64,000 bases of DNA from Saussurea involucrata (lineage: Eukaryota > Streptophyta > Magnoliopsida > Asterales > Asteraceae): assembly GCA_033807775.1 (NCBI GenBank), contig CM066317.1, positions 35,281,870 through 35,345,869 of the forward strand, written 5' to 3'. The notes under the pieces are model-generated. The model searched no databases and was not told the DNA's origin. It worked only from the letters and a program-made list of their open reading frames with translations. Below, one piece after another: positions 9,091 to 19,990 of the stretch. Position 1 is the stretch's first letter. Every line of letters starts with the position of its first letter. Made by a program: the position numbers and the translations under genes.

Positions 9091-11013
9091 ATGGCAACCT
9101 CTGAGGGAATTATCTCTACAAAAATTCCGCAAATTGACACCGAAAATTTTGGTCTTTGGGCAAATCTTTTTGAATGCTACGTTCGTGGCAAAAGTCGAAA
9201 AATTTGGGACATTATTAAAAATGGAGATTATAAACCCACCAAAACCAAAGATGGAGTAATTAGTGAAAAACCAGTAGCGGAATGGTCCGCCGCTGAGGAT
9301 GCTTGGGTTTGCTTAAATTTTGAAGCTAAAAATATTCTTTTTTCGGCACTTACTAAAGATGAGATTGAACGTGTTTATTCTTGTGAAACTGCTCACGATA
9401 TTTGGGAAAATCTAAATAACACTCATAGAGGAAATTCTCAAGTCAAAAGCTCAAAAATAAATATTCTTGTACATGATTATGAAATGTTTGAGATGTTAAA
9501 AGATGAGTCAATCGACTCAATGTTTAAACGTTTTAACCTTATCATGGTGAGCTTGAAAGGTCTTGGTAGAACTTATCCAAACGAAGATTACGTGCGAAAA
9601 ATTCTTCGAGCGCTTCCTCCGGAGTGGATGCCGAAAATCACATCGTTGGAAGACTCCCGTGACCTCTCAATGATGAAATTAGATGATCTCATTGGAAATC
9701 TCAAAGTGCATGAAATTGCACTAAAAAGGAACAAAGATCGGGAGCATGATAAAAAGAAATCTTTGGCGCTTAAAGCTTCAACTTCAAGTGACGAGAAGGA
9801 GAAGAAGAAAAAGAAGGAGAAAGCTAACTCCTCAAAGGATCAATCCGAACATCTTGACGATGTAGCCATGTTGGTAAGAAATTTTTCTAAATTTTTAGCT
9901 AACAAAAAGTTTTCAAGAAATGATAGGTTTCAAAGAAAAGGAGATTATCGCCGTGGTGGAGAAAACCGAAGCCGAAAGTTCCATAAACGGAACGACAAAA
10001 TAAATAAAAATGGCGAATCAAGCGATGATGAAGAAGCCAAGAAAAGGAAGGGCTTTTGCTACTCATGTGGAGACAAGGATCACTATGCCAACGAGTGTCC
10101 AAAAAGAAATAAACCTAAACTCAAGAAGGAGAAAGCCTTCGTTGGAGGCGCGTGGAGCGCAAGTGAAGATGAAAATGAGTATGAAGCCACTTGTCTCATG
10201 GCGGAAGGCGACGATGAGGTAAACTCGTGTTACTCAAATTACTCTAGCGATGATGAAAGTAATGATGATGATGATCTTGATATGTTAAATGATGCCTTTC
10301 AAAAAATGGTTATGCTTACAAATAATTATAAAGATGAGAACGCAAAACTAAAGGAAGAATTATTATTAAGTAAAAAGGAAATTCATGATAGCAAACAAAA
10401 AATTGCATGCGATAATGAAAAAATCATAAATTTAGAAAATAAATTAAGTGAAAAATATGTTTGCAATTCTTGTGACATTTTAAATAAAGAAATTGCATGC
10501 CTTGAGAAAAGAATAGTTGAAAATGATTTATGTGCTAGTTGTGATGTGCTTAAAAAGGAAAATGCATGTTTAAAAGAAAAATGTGATAAACATGAAAAAG
10601 ATAATTTGTTAGCACATGCCTTTCAAAGTAGCAATGAGAAAGTGCTTAAAATGTTAAAAATGTCAAATAGCACTAATTGTAGAAAAGGCGTTGGTTCCGA
10701 TATGTGTAAAGATAAGTGCTTATGTATGCCTATCAAAAGATATTTTGAACCACCTAAAAATGTTGAAATGAGAAAACCGTATGTGCAAAAATCCTCATAT
10801 ATGTCCAACATAAATAATGTGAATTATAAGTCTAGAAAATCTTATGCATGCATGTATAATAGTAAATTTTCTAGACCAAAAAATAGTGTGAATATGCATG
10901 CTCCTTTTTACGTCTTTGATAAATATGATCGTAAAATTAAAATGGTACCAAAGTGGATTCCTAAAGGCTCCTTTAGTGTTGATAATCCCGGTGGCATGCG
11001 TTTATGGCTTTAA
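9091..11013 (+). CDS. gag: Element B gag, 640 aa
   Basis: Copia-type Gag. The N-terminal 230 residues form a UBN2/Retrotran_gag_2-type domain (ENFGLWANLFECYV, then HDIWENLNNTHRGNSQVK). A Lys/Glu-rich basic linker leads to one CCHC zinc knuckle, CYSCGDKDHYANEC, near residue 320. Acidic stretches and a long probable coiled coil (about residues 400-520, rich in Lys, Glu and Asn, with CxxC pairs) follow, and the tail contains VPKWIPKG. The first ATG is about 55 bp after the primer-binding site. No internal stop or frameshift. The protein should form virus-like particles and bind element RNA. It ends 353 bp before the pol ATG and is in another frame. Confidence 0.92.
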   Translation: MATSEGIISTKIPQIDTENFGLWANLFECYVRGKSRKIWDIIKNGDYKPTKTKDGVISEKPVAEWSAAEDAWVCLNFEAKNILFSALTKDEIERVYSCETAHDIWENLNNTHRGNSQVKSSKINILVHDYEMFEMLKDESIDSMFKRFNLIMVSLKGLGRTYPNEDYVRKILRALPPEWMPKITSLEDSRDLSMMKLDDLIGNLKVHEIALKRNKDREHDKKKSLALKASTSSDEKEKKKKKEKANSSKDQSEHLDDVAMLVRNFSKFLANKKFSRNDRFQRKGDYRRGGENRSRKFHKRNDKINKNGESSDDEEAKKRKGFCYSCGDKDHYANECPKRNKPKLKKEKAFVGGAWSASEDENEYEATCLMAEGDDEVNSCYSNYSSDDESNDDDDLDMLNDAFQKMVMLTNNYKDENAKLKEELLLSKKEIHDSKQKIACDNEKIINLENKLSEKYVCNSCDILNKEIACLEKRIVENDLCASCDVLKKENACLKEKCDKHEKDNLLAHAFQSSNEKVLKMLKMSNSTNCRKGVGSDMCKDKCLCMPIKRYFEPPKNVEMRKPYVQKSSYMSNINNVNYKSRKSYACMYNSKFSRPKNSVNMHAPFYVFDKYDRKIKMVPKWIPKGSFSVDNPGGMRLWL

Positions 11014-11366
11014 ATGTGTTACATATTATATATATAATTTGAATATAATTTATTGTATATATTATATATAAGTAATATAATAGTATATGTACTTTTATAT
11101 TGTTTATATATATGTACTGTTTATATATATATATACCTACGCACTACATATATATATACTTTGTGTGTTTAATATATTATATATATATTAATATTGTTTG
11201 ATGTATTATATATATATATTAATATTGTGTAATGTATTATATATATATATTCTGTTTGACTTTATATATATATGCATGTTGGTTGACATTGAAACTAATT
11301 GTCAAGGACCCATAAGATGTGGGGACCATAAAAGTTGTACTTTAAATGTTGTAGATAAATCTTGAT
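11014..11366 (+). other. AT-rich gag-pol spacer of element B with TA repeats
   Basis: A 353-bp stretch of repeated TATATA tracts and near-repeats of TTAATATTGT and ATGTATTATATATA. It separates gag from pol. It ends in TTGTAG followed directly by the open pol frame, and a CTAAT lies about 55 bp upstream, so an intron-like role is conceivable. No convincing donor near the end of gag keeps the frame in an obvious way. Confidence 0.6.
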
Positions 11367-14300
11367 ATGGATTGGATTCTTGATAGTGGATGCACACGTC
11401 ACATGACCGGAAACCATAATCTTTTTTCATCATATGAGTCATGTGATGGTGGACTAGTAATTTTTGGAGGAAACTCCAAAGGAAAGGTAATTGGGAAAGG
11501 TACAATTTCTTGCAACAATGTTACTTTTTTAGATGTTACGCATGTTGATAATTTGAAATTTAACTTGCTAAGTGTTCGTCAACTGTGCAAAAATGGTATA
11601 ATTGTTGTTTTTGAAGAAAACTCTTGCAAAATTCTGAAAAATGGTAAAGTTCTTTTGAATGGGGTTATAAAAGGAAATCTTTATGTTTGTAAAACTGATG
11701 TAAATGAAAATGTTTGTTTATCTTCCGTATATGATAATTCGACTTTGTGGCATAGACGTTTAGGTCACGCTAACCTTAGATTAATTCAAAATTTGAAAAA
11801 TAAGGAGCTTGTGAGTGACCTTCCAAAATTAAAATTTGATAATCATTTTTGTGATGCATGTCGTGTCGGCAAACAAACTCATGTTTCTCATAAATCAAAA
11901 AATGTGATTTCAACTAAAAGAGTTTTAGAACTTTTACACATGGATCTTTTTGGCCCTATGGCCATTCAAAGTTTTGGAGGAAATTATTACACTTTAGTAA
12001 TTGTAGATGATTTTTCCCGATATACGTGGACTTTATTTTTAAAACATAAAAATGAAGCTTTTCAAAAATTTAAGATTTTGGGAAAACGAATTCAAAACCA
12101 ACAAGGTTGCACGATTGTTTCGATTCGTACGGACCATGGACGCGAATTCGATAATGAAACTCAATTTGGTGCGTTTTGCGACAAATATGGTATAACGCAC
12201 AATTTTTCTGCTCCTCGCACTCCTCAATCTAATGGGGTTGTGGAGAGGAAAAATAGAACCCTACAAGAAATGAGTAGGACTATGCTTAATGAACATCAAG
12301 TTCCCCAAAAGTTTTGGTGTGATGCCGTAGCTACCGCGACCTATGTCCTCAATCGTGTGCTAATTAGGAGTATCCTAAATAAGACCCCTTATGAGATCCT
12401 ACGTGGTAGAAAGCCTTCCTTAGCCCATCTTAAGGTATTTGGTTGTAAATGTTTTATTTTAGACACCAAATCTTATTTGACCAAATTTGACCCAAAAGCC
12501 TATGAGGGAGTATTCCTTGGTTATTCTTGGAATAGCAAAGCCTATAGAGTCCTTAATAAAGAGACCATGGTTGTAGAAGAATCCCTAAATGTAAGCTTTG
12601 ATGAAAGTCCTCCTAAACCTAGTGCACCCTTAGTAAATGATAATGGTTGTGAAGGAGATGCACTAGCCCAACATCTTAGAACCTTGGACTTAGGTACCCA
12701 ATCTCTTACAAACAATGTAGAATCTAGTGATGCCCCTCCATGTTATGTTCCACAAGGAGTAGATGATCCTAACCTTAGAACATCTAGAGGCCATCCCGTA
12801 GATCAAATCATAGGTGACCTAAACCAAAGAACGACTAGATCACAAATCCATACCCTTTGTGCCTTTCACGCCTTTATCTCAGCCATTGAACCTAAAAACA
12901 TAGAAGAAGCTTTAGGTGATGAGGATTGGATAATGGCCATGCAAGAAGAGTTAAACCAGTTTACTAGGAATGATGTGTGGGACTTAGTTCCTTGCCCTAG
13001 CGGTCAAACCATTATTGGCACACGATGGGTCTTTCGTAACAAGGTAGACGAAAACGGTGAAGTCACCCGAAACAAGGCACGTTTAGTTGCCAAGGGGTAC
13101 AATCAACAAGAAGGTATCGATTATGATGAAACCTTTGCACCAGTTGCAAGGTTAGAGTCTATTCGAATGCTTCTCGCTTTTGCAAATGCTAAAAATTTTA
13201 AATTATATCAAATGGATGTCAAAAGTGCTTTCCTAAATGGTTTTATAAATGAGGAGGTATATGTTTCCCAACCTCCCGGCTTTGAAAATTTTGAAAATCC
13301 GACGCATGTTTATAAATTAAAAAAGGCGCTTTATGGTTTAAAGCAAGCTCCGCGTGCGTGGTATGATAGATTAAAATCCTTTTTAATTACAAGTGGTTAT
13401 ATTATGGGTAAAATAGATAATACTTTGTTTGTCAAATATGCTCAAAATGATATTGTGGTTGTGCAAGTGTATGTTGATGATATTATCTTTGGTTCTACAA
13501 ATGAAAATCTTTGTAATGAATTTGCTACAAAAATGACTAGTGAATTTGAAATGAGCATGATGGGAGAATTAAAATTCTTCTTAGGATTGCAAATAAAACA
13601 AAGTGAAAATGGTACTTTTATAAGTCAATCAAAATACTGTAAAGACATGTTGAAAAAGTTTAATTTTGAAAATGTCAAACCTGTTGAAACTCCGATGACC
13701 ACTAATCTAAAATTATCTAGTGACGAAGAGGGAACCGATTTTAATGAAAAGATTTATCGTGGCATGATTGGTAGCTTATTGTATTTAACTGCTAGTAGAC
13801 CTGATATCATGTATAGTGTGTGTTTATGTGCTCGCTTTCAATCTTCGCCTAAACAATCTCACTATGAAGCCGTCAAGCGTATTTTTAGATATCTTAGAGG
13901 GACTACGAATCTTGGACTATGGTATCCAAAACAACCCGAGCTAGAAGTAACATGCTTCACCGATTCCGATCTTGGTGGCTCGATGGTTGATCGAAAAAGC
14001 ACTAGTGGAGTATGTGCCTTTATAGGTCTCTCGCTTGTGTCTTGGTTTTCCAAGAAACAACATTCCGTAGCCTTATCCACTACCGAAGCGGAATATGTGG
14101 CCGCCGCGAGAGCGTGTGCTCAAGTTCTATGGATGAAGCACACACTTACCGACTTTGAGGTACGTCAATCCAAAATTCCAATTATGTGTGATAACTCAAG
14201 TGCTATAAACCTAAGTAAAAATCCCGTTTTACATTCTCGTACCAAACATATTGAGTTGCGACATCATTTTCTACGAGATAATGTTCAAAAAGGCCACATC

Positions 14301-14417
14301 GTGCTTGAAAAAGTTGATTCCGAAGACAATTTGGCCGATATTTTTACTAAAGCCCTAAACAAAAAATCGTTCTTTAAATTAAGACTTGGTTTAGGCATGC
14401 TTGAGTATAACCCATGA
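11367..14417 (+). CDS. pol: Element B pol: protease, integrase, RT, RNase H; 1016 aa
   Basis: Complete Copia Pol in the order protease-integrase-RT-RNase H. Visible landmarks are the protease DSGCTRHMTG (residues 6-15), GAG-pre-integrase LWHRRLGHANL, integrase catalytic Asp in LLHMDLFGP, Asp in RTDHGREF and Glu in NGVVERKNR, RT active site YVDDIIFGS, and RNase H motifs DSDLGG, STTEAEY and RTKHIELRHHF. No disabling lesion is visible. The enzymes copy the RNA into DNA and integrate it. The ORF starts at the protease and has its own ATG, but Copia Pol is usually made fused to Gag, so how it is expressed here is unclear. It ends 164 bp before the 3' LTR. Confidence 0.95.
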   Translation: MDWILDSGCTRHMTGNHNLFSSYESCDGGLVIFGGNSKGKVIGKGTISCNNVTFLDVTHVDNLKFNLLSVRQLCKNGIIVVFEENSCKILKNGKVLLNGVIKGNLYVCKTDVNENVCLSSVYDNSTLWHRRLGHANLRLIQNLKNKELVSDLPKLKFDNHFCDACRVGKQTHVSHKSKNVISTKRVLELLHMDLFGPMAIQSFGGNYYTLVIVDDFSRYTWTLFLKHKNEAFQKFKILGKRIQNQQGCTIVSIRTDHGREFDNETQFGAFCDKYGITHNFSAPRTPQSNGVVERKNRTLQEMSRTMLNEHQVPQKFWCDAVATATYVLNRVLIRSILNKTPYEILRGRKPSLAHLKVFGCKCFILDTKSYLTKFDPKAYEGVFLGYSWNSKAYRVLNKETMVVEESLNVSFDESPPKPSAPLVNDNGCEGDALAQHLRTLDLGTQSLTNNVESSDAPPCYVPQGVDDPNLRTSRGHPVDQIIGDLNQRTTRSQIHTLCAFHAFISAIEPKNIEEALGDEDWIMAMQEELNQFTRNDVWDLVPCPSGQTIIGTRWVFRNKVDENGEVTRNKARLVAKGYNQQEGIDYDETFAPVARLESIRMLLAFANAKNFKLYQMDVKSAFLNGFINEEVYVSQPPGFENFENPTHVYKLKKALYGLKQAPRAWYDRLKSFLITSGYIMGKIDNTLFVKYAQNDIVVVQVYVDDIIFGSTNENLCNEFATKMTSEFEMSMMGELKFFLGLQIKQSENGTFISQSKYCKDMLKKFNFENVKPVETPMTTNLKLSSDEEGTDFNEKIYRGMIGSLLYLTASRPDIMYSVCLCARFQSSPKQSHYEAVKRIFRYLRGTTNLGLWYPKQPELEVTCFTDSDLGGSMVDRKSTSGVCAFIGLSLVSWFSKKQHSVALSTTEAEYVAAARACAQVLWMKHTLTDFEVRQSKIPIMCDNSSAINLSKNPVLHSRTKHIELRHHFLRDNVQKGHIVLEKVDSEDNLADIFTKALNKKSFFKLRLGLGMLEYNP

Positions 14418-14448
14418 GATAATGCTACTCTCAATTATAAGCATATTT

Positions 14449-14580
14449 TGAGGGGGAGCATCTCTCGAGGGGGAGCATAGCGTCTTTCTTAACCCTTTTT
14501 GCTTCGACAAAAGGGGGAGAGAAACCGAGTATGCTCTCGTGTTTAGCGGTTGTGTTTGTCATCATCAAAAAGGGGGAGAT
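14449..14580 (+). promoter_or_regulatory. Polypurine tract and three upstream copies, element B
   Basis: The tract AAAAAGGGGGAGAT ends directly at the 3' LTR (14567-14580) and should prime plus-strand DNA. Three more GGGGGAG tracts lie at about 14450, 14467 and 14511. Multiple polypurine tracts are a known habit of SIRE-type elements. Confidence 0.8.
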
Positions 14581-15801
14581 TGTTGGTGCAAGTGTACCAC
14601 ATCTCTATATATTTTATATATTTATTTTGATGATTCCAAACACACCGTATTATTGTTTTTCTAACAATCTTATCCAAGTGTGCAGTTAATTGGACAACAT
14701 GAAGATTTTATCTGAAGAGTCCAAGCCTGGTGTTTATGTCGTCATTATTTATATATATCTCATAATGATAAACACCCTAAAATAATATACCACTTGGATA
14801 TTTCAAAAACCTAACCCAACTATTTCTTAAATTAATAAAATCCCTGATTTATCTATTTAGAAAAGATTTTATCCTTAAAAATCAATCTTTCAAAATTTAG
14901 CCAAAAGGAATGTGCTGATGTTTTTGGAAGTAAGGAAAAAGAATTCAGTTGCCTTTTTAAGCTATGGTCACTCCTGACGCAGGCACCTTTTTCAGGCGGT
15001 ATACCGCGTGATGCTCGGCGGTATACCGCGGCACTGTTACGAGTTGCAGGCTTTTGCAGGTTGACTTACTTTTGGTCAGCCACTTTGTCAGGCGGTATAC
15101 CGCGTGGTGTATGGCGGTATACCGCGGCTCTGCTACACCATGTTGCAGGTTGCTTTTGCAGGTTGACTTCCTTTTGTCAGGATCACCTTTTCTGGGCGGT
15201 ATACCGCGCCCATATAGGCGGTATACCGCGGTGAACTTTTGACCGTTGCCACGTCCAGCTTAAATACATGCAGCTTCTCAGCATTTATGTTAAGACTTAC
15301 AGACATTGAATACCTAGCTCAAAAAGGATTACTCAGCTCCTCATCTCATTTAATAACTTAATCAAGTTATAATTTTTTGAGTGATCAACCTCTCACAAAT
15401 CCAAGTGTTATACTTATACAAGAGTGATTAATATTGTGAGATATATTCTCTTGTAAGTATTTGAATAGTGTGAGTGATTCACGTTCTCGAGCAAAAGCAA
15501 GAGATTTTATTATCATTGTATCAAGGTTTGTGTTCTACCATAAAGAACACTTATAGTGAATCAGTGTGTCGAGAAGTGTCTCGGCAAGTGGACTAGCCAG
15601 CCAGTTGGTGGTGAACCACTTTAAATCTCGGTGTCGGTATCAACATTCTCTACCCTTATCTCTTTATATTCCCGTTGTGCACTTAATTTTATTTATATAT
15701 TTGTTGTGCATGCAATATTTATTGTTGATTTTGATAAGAGAATTTTTATTTGTGAAATATTTTTAAATACAACCTTTACCCCCCCTAAGGTTGTCCTAAC
15801 A
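14581..15801 (+). repeat. 3' LTR of element B
   Basis: 1221 bp, apparently identical to the 5' LTR and followed by the GGTGT target duplication. It carries the same six GCGGTATACCGC palindromes (starts at 14996, 15018, 15092, 15114, 15196 and 15218). Confidence 0.95.
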
Positions 15802-16886
15802 GGTGTGTTCGTGTTCGTTTGTGTTCGTTCGTTTAAGTGCTAAACGAATGTAAACGCACATAAACGAACGAACGAACATAAATGAACAACCTTAAACGAA
15901 CAAACATAAACGAACAGCCTTAAATGAACTAGCATAAACAAACGAACAATGGTAGGGATGTAAACTAGGTTAAAAAGGCCCACATATAAGTCATAATTTA
16001 AGTAATGAAGGCCCAAAATATAATTCCCAAATTAAGTTAAGAAGGCCCAACATCTAATATACATTTGTTTTATTTTAATTACACATATGAATATTTATAT
16101 ATAAATGTTATAATATAAAATATAAACGAACATAAATAAACGAACATAAATTCACGAACGTAAATGAACGAACGAGACATTTGTTCATGTTCGTTCGTTT
16201 AACTAAACGAACAAAAAAACATGTTCATGTTCGTTCATTTATTAAATAAACGAATATAAACGAACTTCCCGCTGAATGGTTCGGTGAACGTTTAGTTCGT
16301 TTACAAGCCTAGTCATTGATGACCAACGACTATAACCGACGAAGGCCATTAATAGCATTAAAATCGACGTCCGTTACACGAAACATTTAAGGAATCAATT
16401 AAAGCACCCGAAGACTATAAATACCAAGCTCAGTCGTCATTTCAAGGGGCATCACACATTATCTTGGCATAACTAAACTATGAAGAACACTCGAAGCAAA
16501 GAATTCTCTCTCAACAGATCGCTTTCGACGCACGACTTACACACACGATACATTACTTTTACGCACGACGCACTTGTTTTTTACCTTCGATACACTTGTT
16601 ACTTTATATTTAAAGTCTTTGCTTTCATTTGTATTGTAATCTCTGTACGATCGACACCCGAAACATAAGGATATCGCCCCTGTTTGGCGACCATAGTGCA
16701 ACGACGACCTCCAAAGTCGTCCGCGGGTTTTTTCCTCGTTGAGGTTTTTCCCGCGTCACCAAAATCTCTGTCTTATTTACATTTTTTGCCTTTGTCGTAC
16801 GCTTTGTCGGAAGATTCCTATTCTTTAGTTGTTAAGCTCCACAATCAACCTTAAGTTATCCTTCTGGACGATTTTTGGCATTAACA

Positions 16887-16998
16887 GTATACAAGTCCGA
16901 AACTTTCACAAACACATGTTTTATACATGGTTTCAAAACCGTGTATAAAGCCCAAAACAACCGCTTATAAAAGCCTATTTTACGTTAATGAAAGAGGC
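16887..16998. repeat. Right part of CACTA-like repeats with a possible terminus
   Basis: After the GTATA duplication the ACCGTGTATAAA-type repeats resume (16920-16960). The block may end at GGCTAGTG (16991-16998), which reads CACTAGCC on the other strand, as a CACTA end would. The matching left end was not found. Confidence 0.4.
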
Positions 16999-17611
16999 TA
17001 GTGAGAAGGAATGAGTGTCTTCTTTCACGTATGTGAGCGACGATAAAATCAAAAGTCCTAGTTATTAACATTCGAGTTGCATTAGATTTTTTTATCGGTT
17101 AGTAAAACGCATCTTTAGTTCCCCCATTATTAATAACAAAAATCAGAAAAACGTATATTAAAGATCAATTTTAGTGGTTTTGAGAAGTAGAAGCACATTT
17201 GTAATCCCTTTTCAGCTTCTCTTTGGTAAATAAAGATCTTTCATTCAATAATGAAACCACATTATATTGCTGAGTTATTTAGGTTGTGTTCTTTATTTGT
17301 ATTTCATTCATACGAATTTGCTTGTTTGTTTGTTCCACATGATTGCTCGCAAAGGTCATACATATATTGGTTTTCGAATAAAGCTTGTAACTTTATTTGT
17401 TATTGGTACCGTGTGACCCGCTTAAACCCAACAAAAGGTAATAGAAACATACATCTATATATAATCATATAGAATTAGGATCATCTAGGAATTCTAAATA
17501 TATTAACAACCCCCACCCAAAAAGAACATAGCCCTTGGATGAAGTTGATTTGGAAATATGATGTCTTAGATTGACGTGTTGACATTTTGGTAAAAGGACT
17601 ACGATGCCAAT
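16999..17611. other. Unassigned spacer
   Basis: AT-rich sequence with no convincing ORF, inverted repeat or tandem repeat. Confidence 0.4.
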
Positions 17612-18072
17612 GTTATAGGTAGGGGTGAGCAAAACCCGTCCAAACCGATTTACCCGACCCAACCCGAAGTTCACGCCTAATTACCCAACCTGAAAACCCG
17701 AGTACCAGAAACCCGTTCCCCGAAATAATTTACGGATATGTAGGAGCGGGTTGGATTTAGGGTTTACCCACCTGACCCGTCCGAATATCCGTTTTTTTAT
17801 AAAAAATAATATATATAAAATAACACTACCAAATCCTATTTCCTAAAACCTAATTTTAACACAATCGACCTCATAGGGCATCATGGTCGTTTTATTAAGT
17901 GATGGTAAGTTGAGTTGATAACTTGGGAAGCTTTGAAAACAATTGCATTTGGAACGTTGGATTTTTGGACGATTTGGAGTTTTGGAAACTTGGTTTTTTT
18001 GTTGTTGTACAATTTAAAAACATTTGCACTTGCTTGAGTAGTTGTGTTGCTTCAAATATCCTATGCACTTGA

Positions 18073-18475
18073 TATTCAACTTTTATATATCAACAACAAT
18101 TACAAACTAAAACTCTAAAACAAAATCTAAACAAACATTACAAAATAAAATCTAAATCTAGACTAAGATAACAAACCCTAATCTGGAGTGAGAAAGAAAA
18201 CGAGAGAGTTTCTAATTTGTAAAAGTAAAAAATGAAATTGGTGGTGACCAAATGAACGTGAGCTCCTCCTTTTATATTCTTTGACACATTTACACTTCAG
18301 ACCCTCAACATTCCAGTAATAGCTCTGCTACCCTTAGTGTTCACAAGAAAGTGAAGTGCCATCCACTACTTTAAGCAATATACCATATAGTCCTTCTAAT
18401 TACTGAAACATAACAAATAAACTCCAATATATATAAAGATGACAAGATTGGTATTATAAAACATATTTTTTAACA
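18073..18475 (-). repeat. 3' LTR of element C
   Basis: 403 bp, matching 24400-24802 with about 18 differences. On the minus strand it starts TGTTAAAA and ends GTTGAATA, with a TATAAAAG box at 18269-18276. Confidence 0.93.
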
Positions 18476-18487
18476 CCCTCCCTCAAT
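18476..18487 (-). promoter_or_regulatory. Polypurine tract of element C
   Basis: The minus strand reads GATTGAGGGAGGG directly before the 3' LTR. The stop codon of the RNase H frame (18483-18485) lies inside it. Confidence 0.85.
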
Positions 18488-19985
18488 CTTGACATCTGAA
18501 CAAATCCAACATATGTAACTTTTCACAAAGATAATTATGTTGATTTATTCCTAAAGATTTCGTGAAAATATCTGCTGGATTTTCAGTGGAAGGAACCTTA
18601 ACTGTTTTCAGTAACCCAGATGCAACCTTTTCCCTTACCTGGTGAACGTCAATTTCAATATGTTTTGTTCGTTCATGGAAGACTAGATTGTTTGCAATCT
18701 GAATTGCTGATTTGTCATCACAATTCAGATCTACTGGAAGTAAATCTTTTAATTGTAAATCTTTCAAAACACTGAGAACCCAGATAATCTCACATAGAGC
18801 AGATGACATTGCTCTATATTCTGATTCAGCAGAAGAACGAGAAACAGTGGTCTGTTTCTTGCTCTTCCATGAAATCATGCAATTGCCTAAGAAAAGGGAA
18901 TAACCAGTAACATATCTTCTTGTGGACAAACACTTGCCCCAATCAGCATCGACAAAAACATTTAATTTAAAACTAGAAGACTTGGAAAAATTAACACCCT
19001 TACCAGGAGATGCTTTTAGATATCGTAAAACTCTAAGGGCAAGTCTCAAGTGAGATTGTCTTGGATAATGCATGAACTGACTTAAACAGTGAACAACAAA
19101 TGCTATATCTGGCCTAGTGGCTAACAGATAAATCAATTTCCCAACTAGTTTTTGAAAAGCAGTAAAATCCTTTACAGGAGGATCTTTGGAATCAGAAATA
19201 AACACATATGTTACAATCAGGTTCATATCCATGGGAGTACCAATTGGTTTAACTCCCAAATAACCAAATTCATTCAACAGTTCAAGACAGTACTTACGTT
19301 GTGACATACAAATTCCCTTTTCAGACTTTAAGATTTCTATACCTAAAAAAAACTTCAATTCTCCAAGATCTTTTATTTTAAAATTTGATTGTAAATGTTT
19401 CTTTACTTTGTCTATTTCAACTTTACAGTTTCCTGTTAAAATTATATCATCCACATATACCAAGAGAATAATGAAAACAGAACCAACATTTTTTGTGAAC
19501 AAAGAATAGTCACAGGAGCTTTGAGAAAAACCATTTTCATTCAAACAAGCAGATAACTTCTCATACCATTGCCTAGGAGCTTGCTTTAAACCATATAAAG
19601 ATTTTACTAATTTACAAACTCTTTTTTCATTAGGAGAAAAGTATCCAGGAGGTAAAGACATGTAAACTTCTTCAGATAAATCACCATAGAGAAATGCATT
19701 ATTTACATCTAACTGACATAACGACCAATCATACCGAACAGCTAAAGCAATAACGCAACAAACAGTAACCATTTTAACTATTGGAGAAAACGTTTCTTCA
19801 TAGTCTAATCCCTCCCTTTGAGAGTACCCTTTAGCAACTAATCTTGCCTTATACCTTTCAATTTCGCCAGTGGATTTATATTTTATTTTATAAATCAACC
19901 TACAACTTATAGGCTTTCTACCAGGGGGTAACTCAGTTAAAATCCAAGTTTTATTCCTATACAAAGCTTCCATCTCATCATTCAT
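18483..19985 (-). pseudogene. pol: Element C pol, RT and RNase H part
   Basis: 500-codon open frame holding the C-terminal half of Copia Pol. It shows RT motifs (KARLVAKGYSQREGLDYEETFSP, LCQLDVNNAFLYG, SLYGLKQAPRQWYEKL, active site YVDDIILTG) and RNase H motifs (DADWGKC, SSAESEYRAM, ERTKHIEIDVHQVREK). The first Met is not a real start: homology begins upstream in the same frame but is cut off from the integrase part by a frameshift next to the T run at about 20,015. The RT-RNase H domains themselves are intact, but there is no way to translate them with Gag from this copy. Confidence 0.9.
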
Positions 19986-19990
19986 TGCAT

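Larger units (their letters stand above)
7800..15801 (+). mobile_element. Element B: complete, young SIRE-like Ty1/copia retrotransposon
   Basis: An 8.0-kb element with two 1221-bp LTRs that I could not tell apart by eye, a tRNA-Met primer-binding site, intact gag and pol, a polypurine tract and perfect GGTGT duplications (7795-7799 and 15802-15806). All catalytic motifs are present. The RT and RNase H wording (GLWYPK, STTEAEY, RTKHIELRHHFLRDN) and several GGGGGAG tracts before the 3' LTR fit the SIRE/Maximus lineage. Identical LTRs and open frames imply a very recent insertion, possibly of a still mobile copy. Gag and pol are separate ORFs in different frames, with a 353-bp AT-rich spacer. 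Confidence 0.95.
7657..16311. mobile_element. hAT-type MITE split by element B
   Basis: Inverted termini TAGGCTTGTAAACGAAC (7657-7673) and its exact complement (16295-16311), with 8-bp duplications GTCATTGA at 7649-7656 and 16312-16319. Without element B it is about 650 bp. Both arms are packed with GAACGAAC / GTTCGTTCG subterminal repeats, which are typical transposase-binding repeats of hAT elements. It encodes nothing and must have moved with a transposase supplied in trans. Confidence 0.85.
7393..16886 (+). repeat. Solo LTR interrupted by a hAT-type MITE
   Basis: It starts TGTTTGGGTAAAA and ends TTTTTGGCATTAACA, with perfect GTATA duplications at 7388-7392 and 16887-16891. Without the insertion at 7657-16311 it is about 0.83 kb. 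The right part has a TATA-like ACTATAAATACC near 16420 and a GC-richer U5-like tail (about 16680-16760). No gag or pol belongs to it, so it is a solo LTR left by recombination; the orientation is taken from the TATA box. Lineage not assigned, possibly Ty3/gypsy. Confidence 0.75.

Noticed and set aside
11014..11366. Element B spacer as a proven intron
   Set aside because: No donor near the gag end has a good consensus and keeps the frame convincingly; reported only as a possibility.
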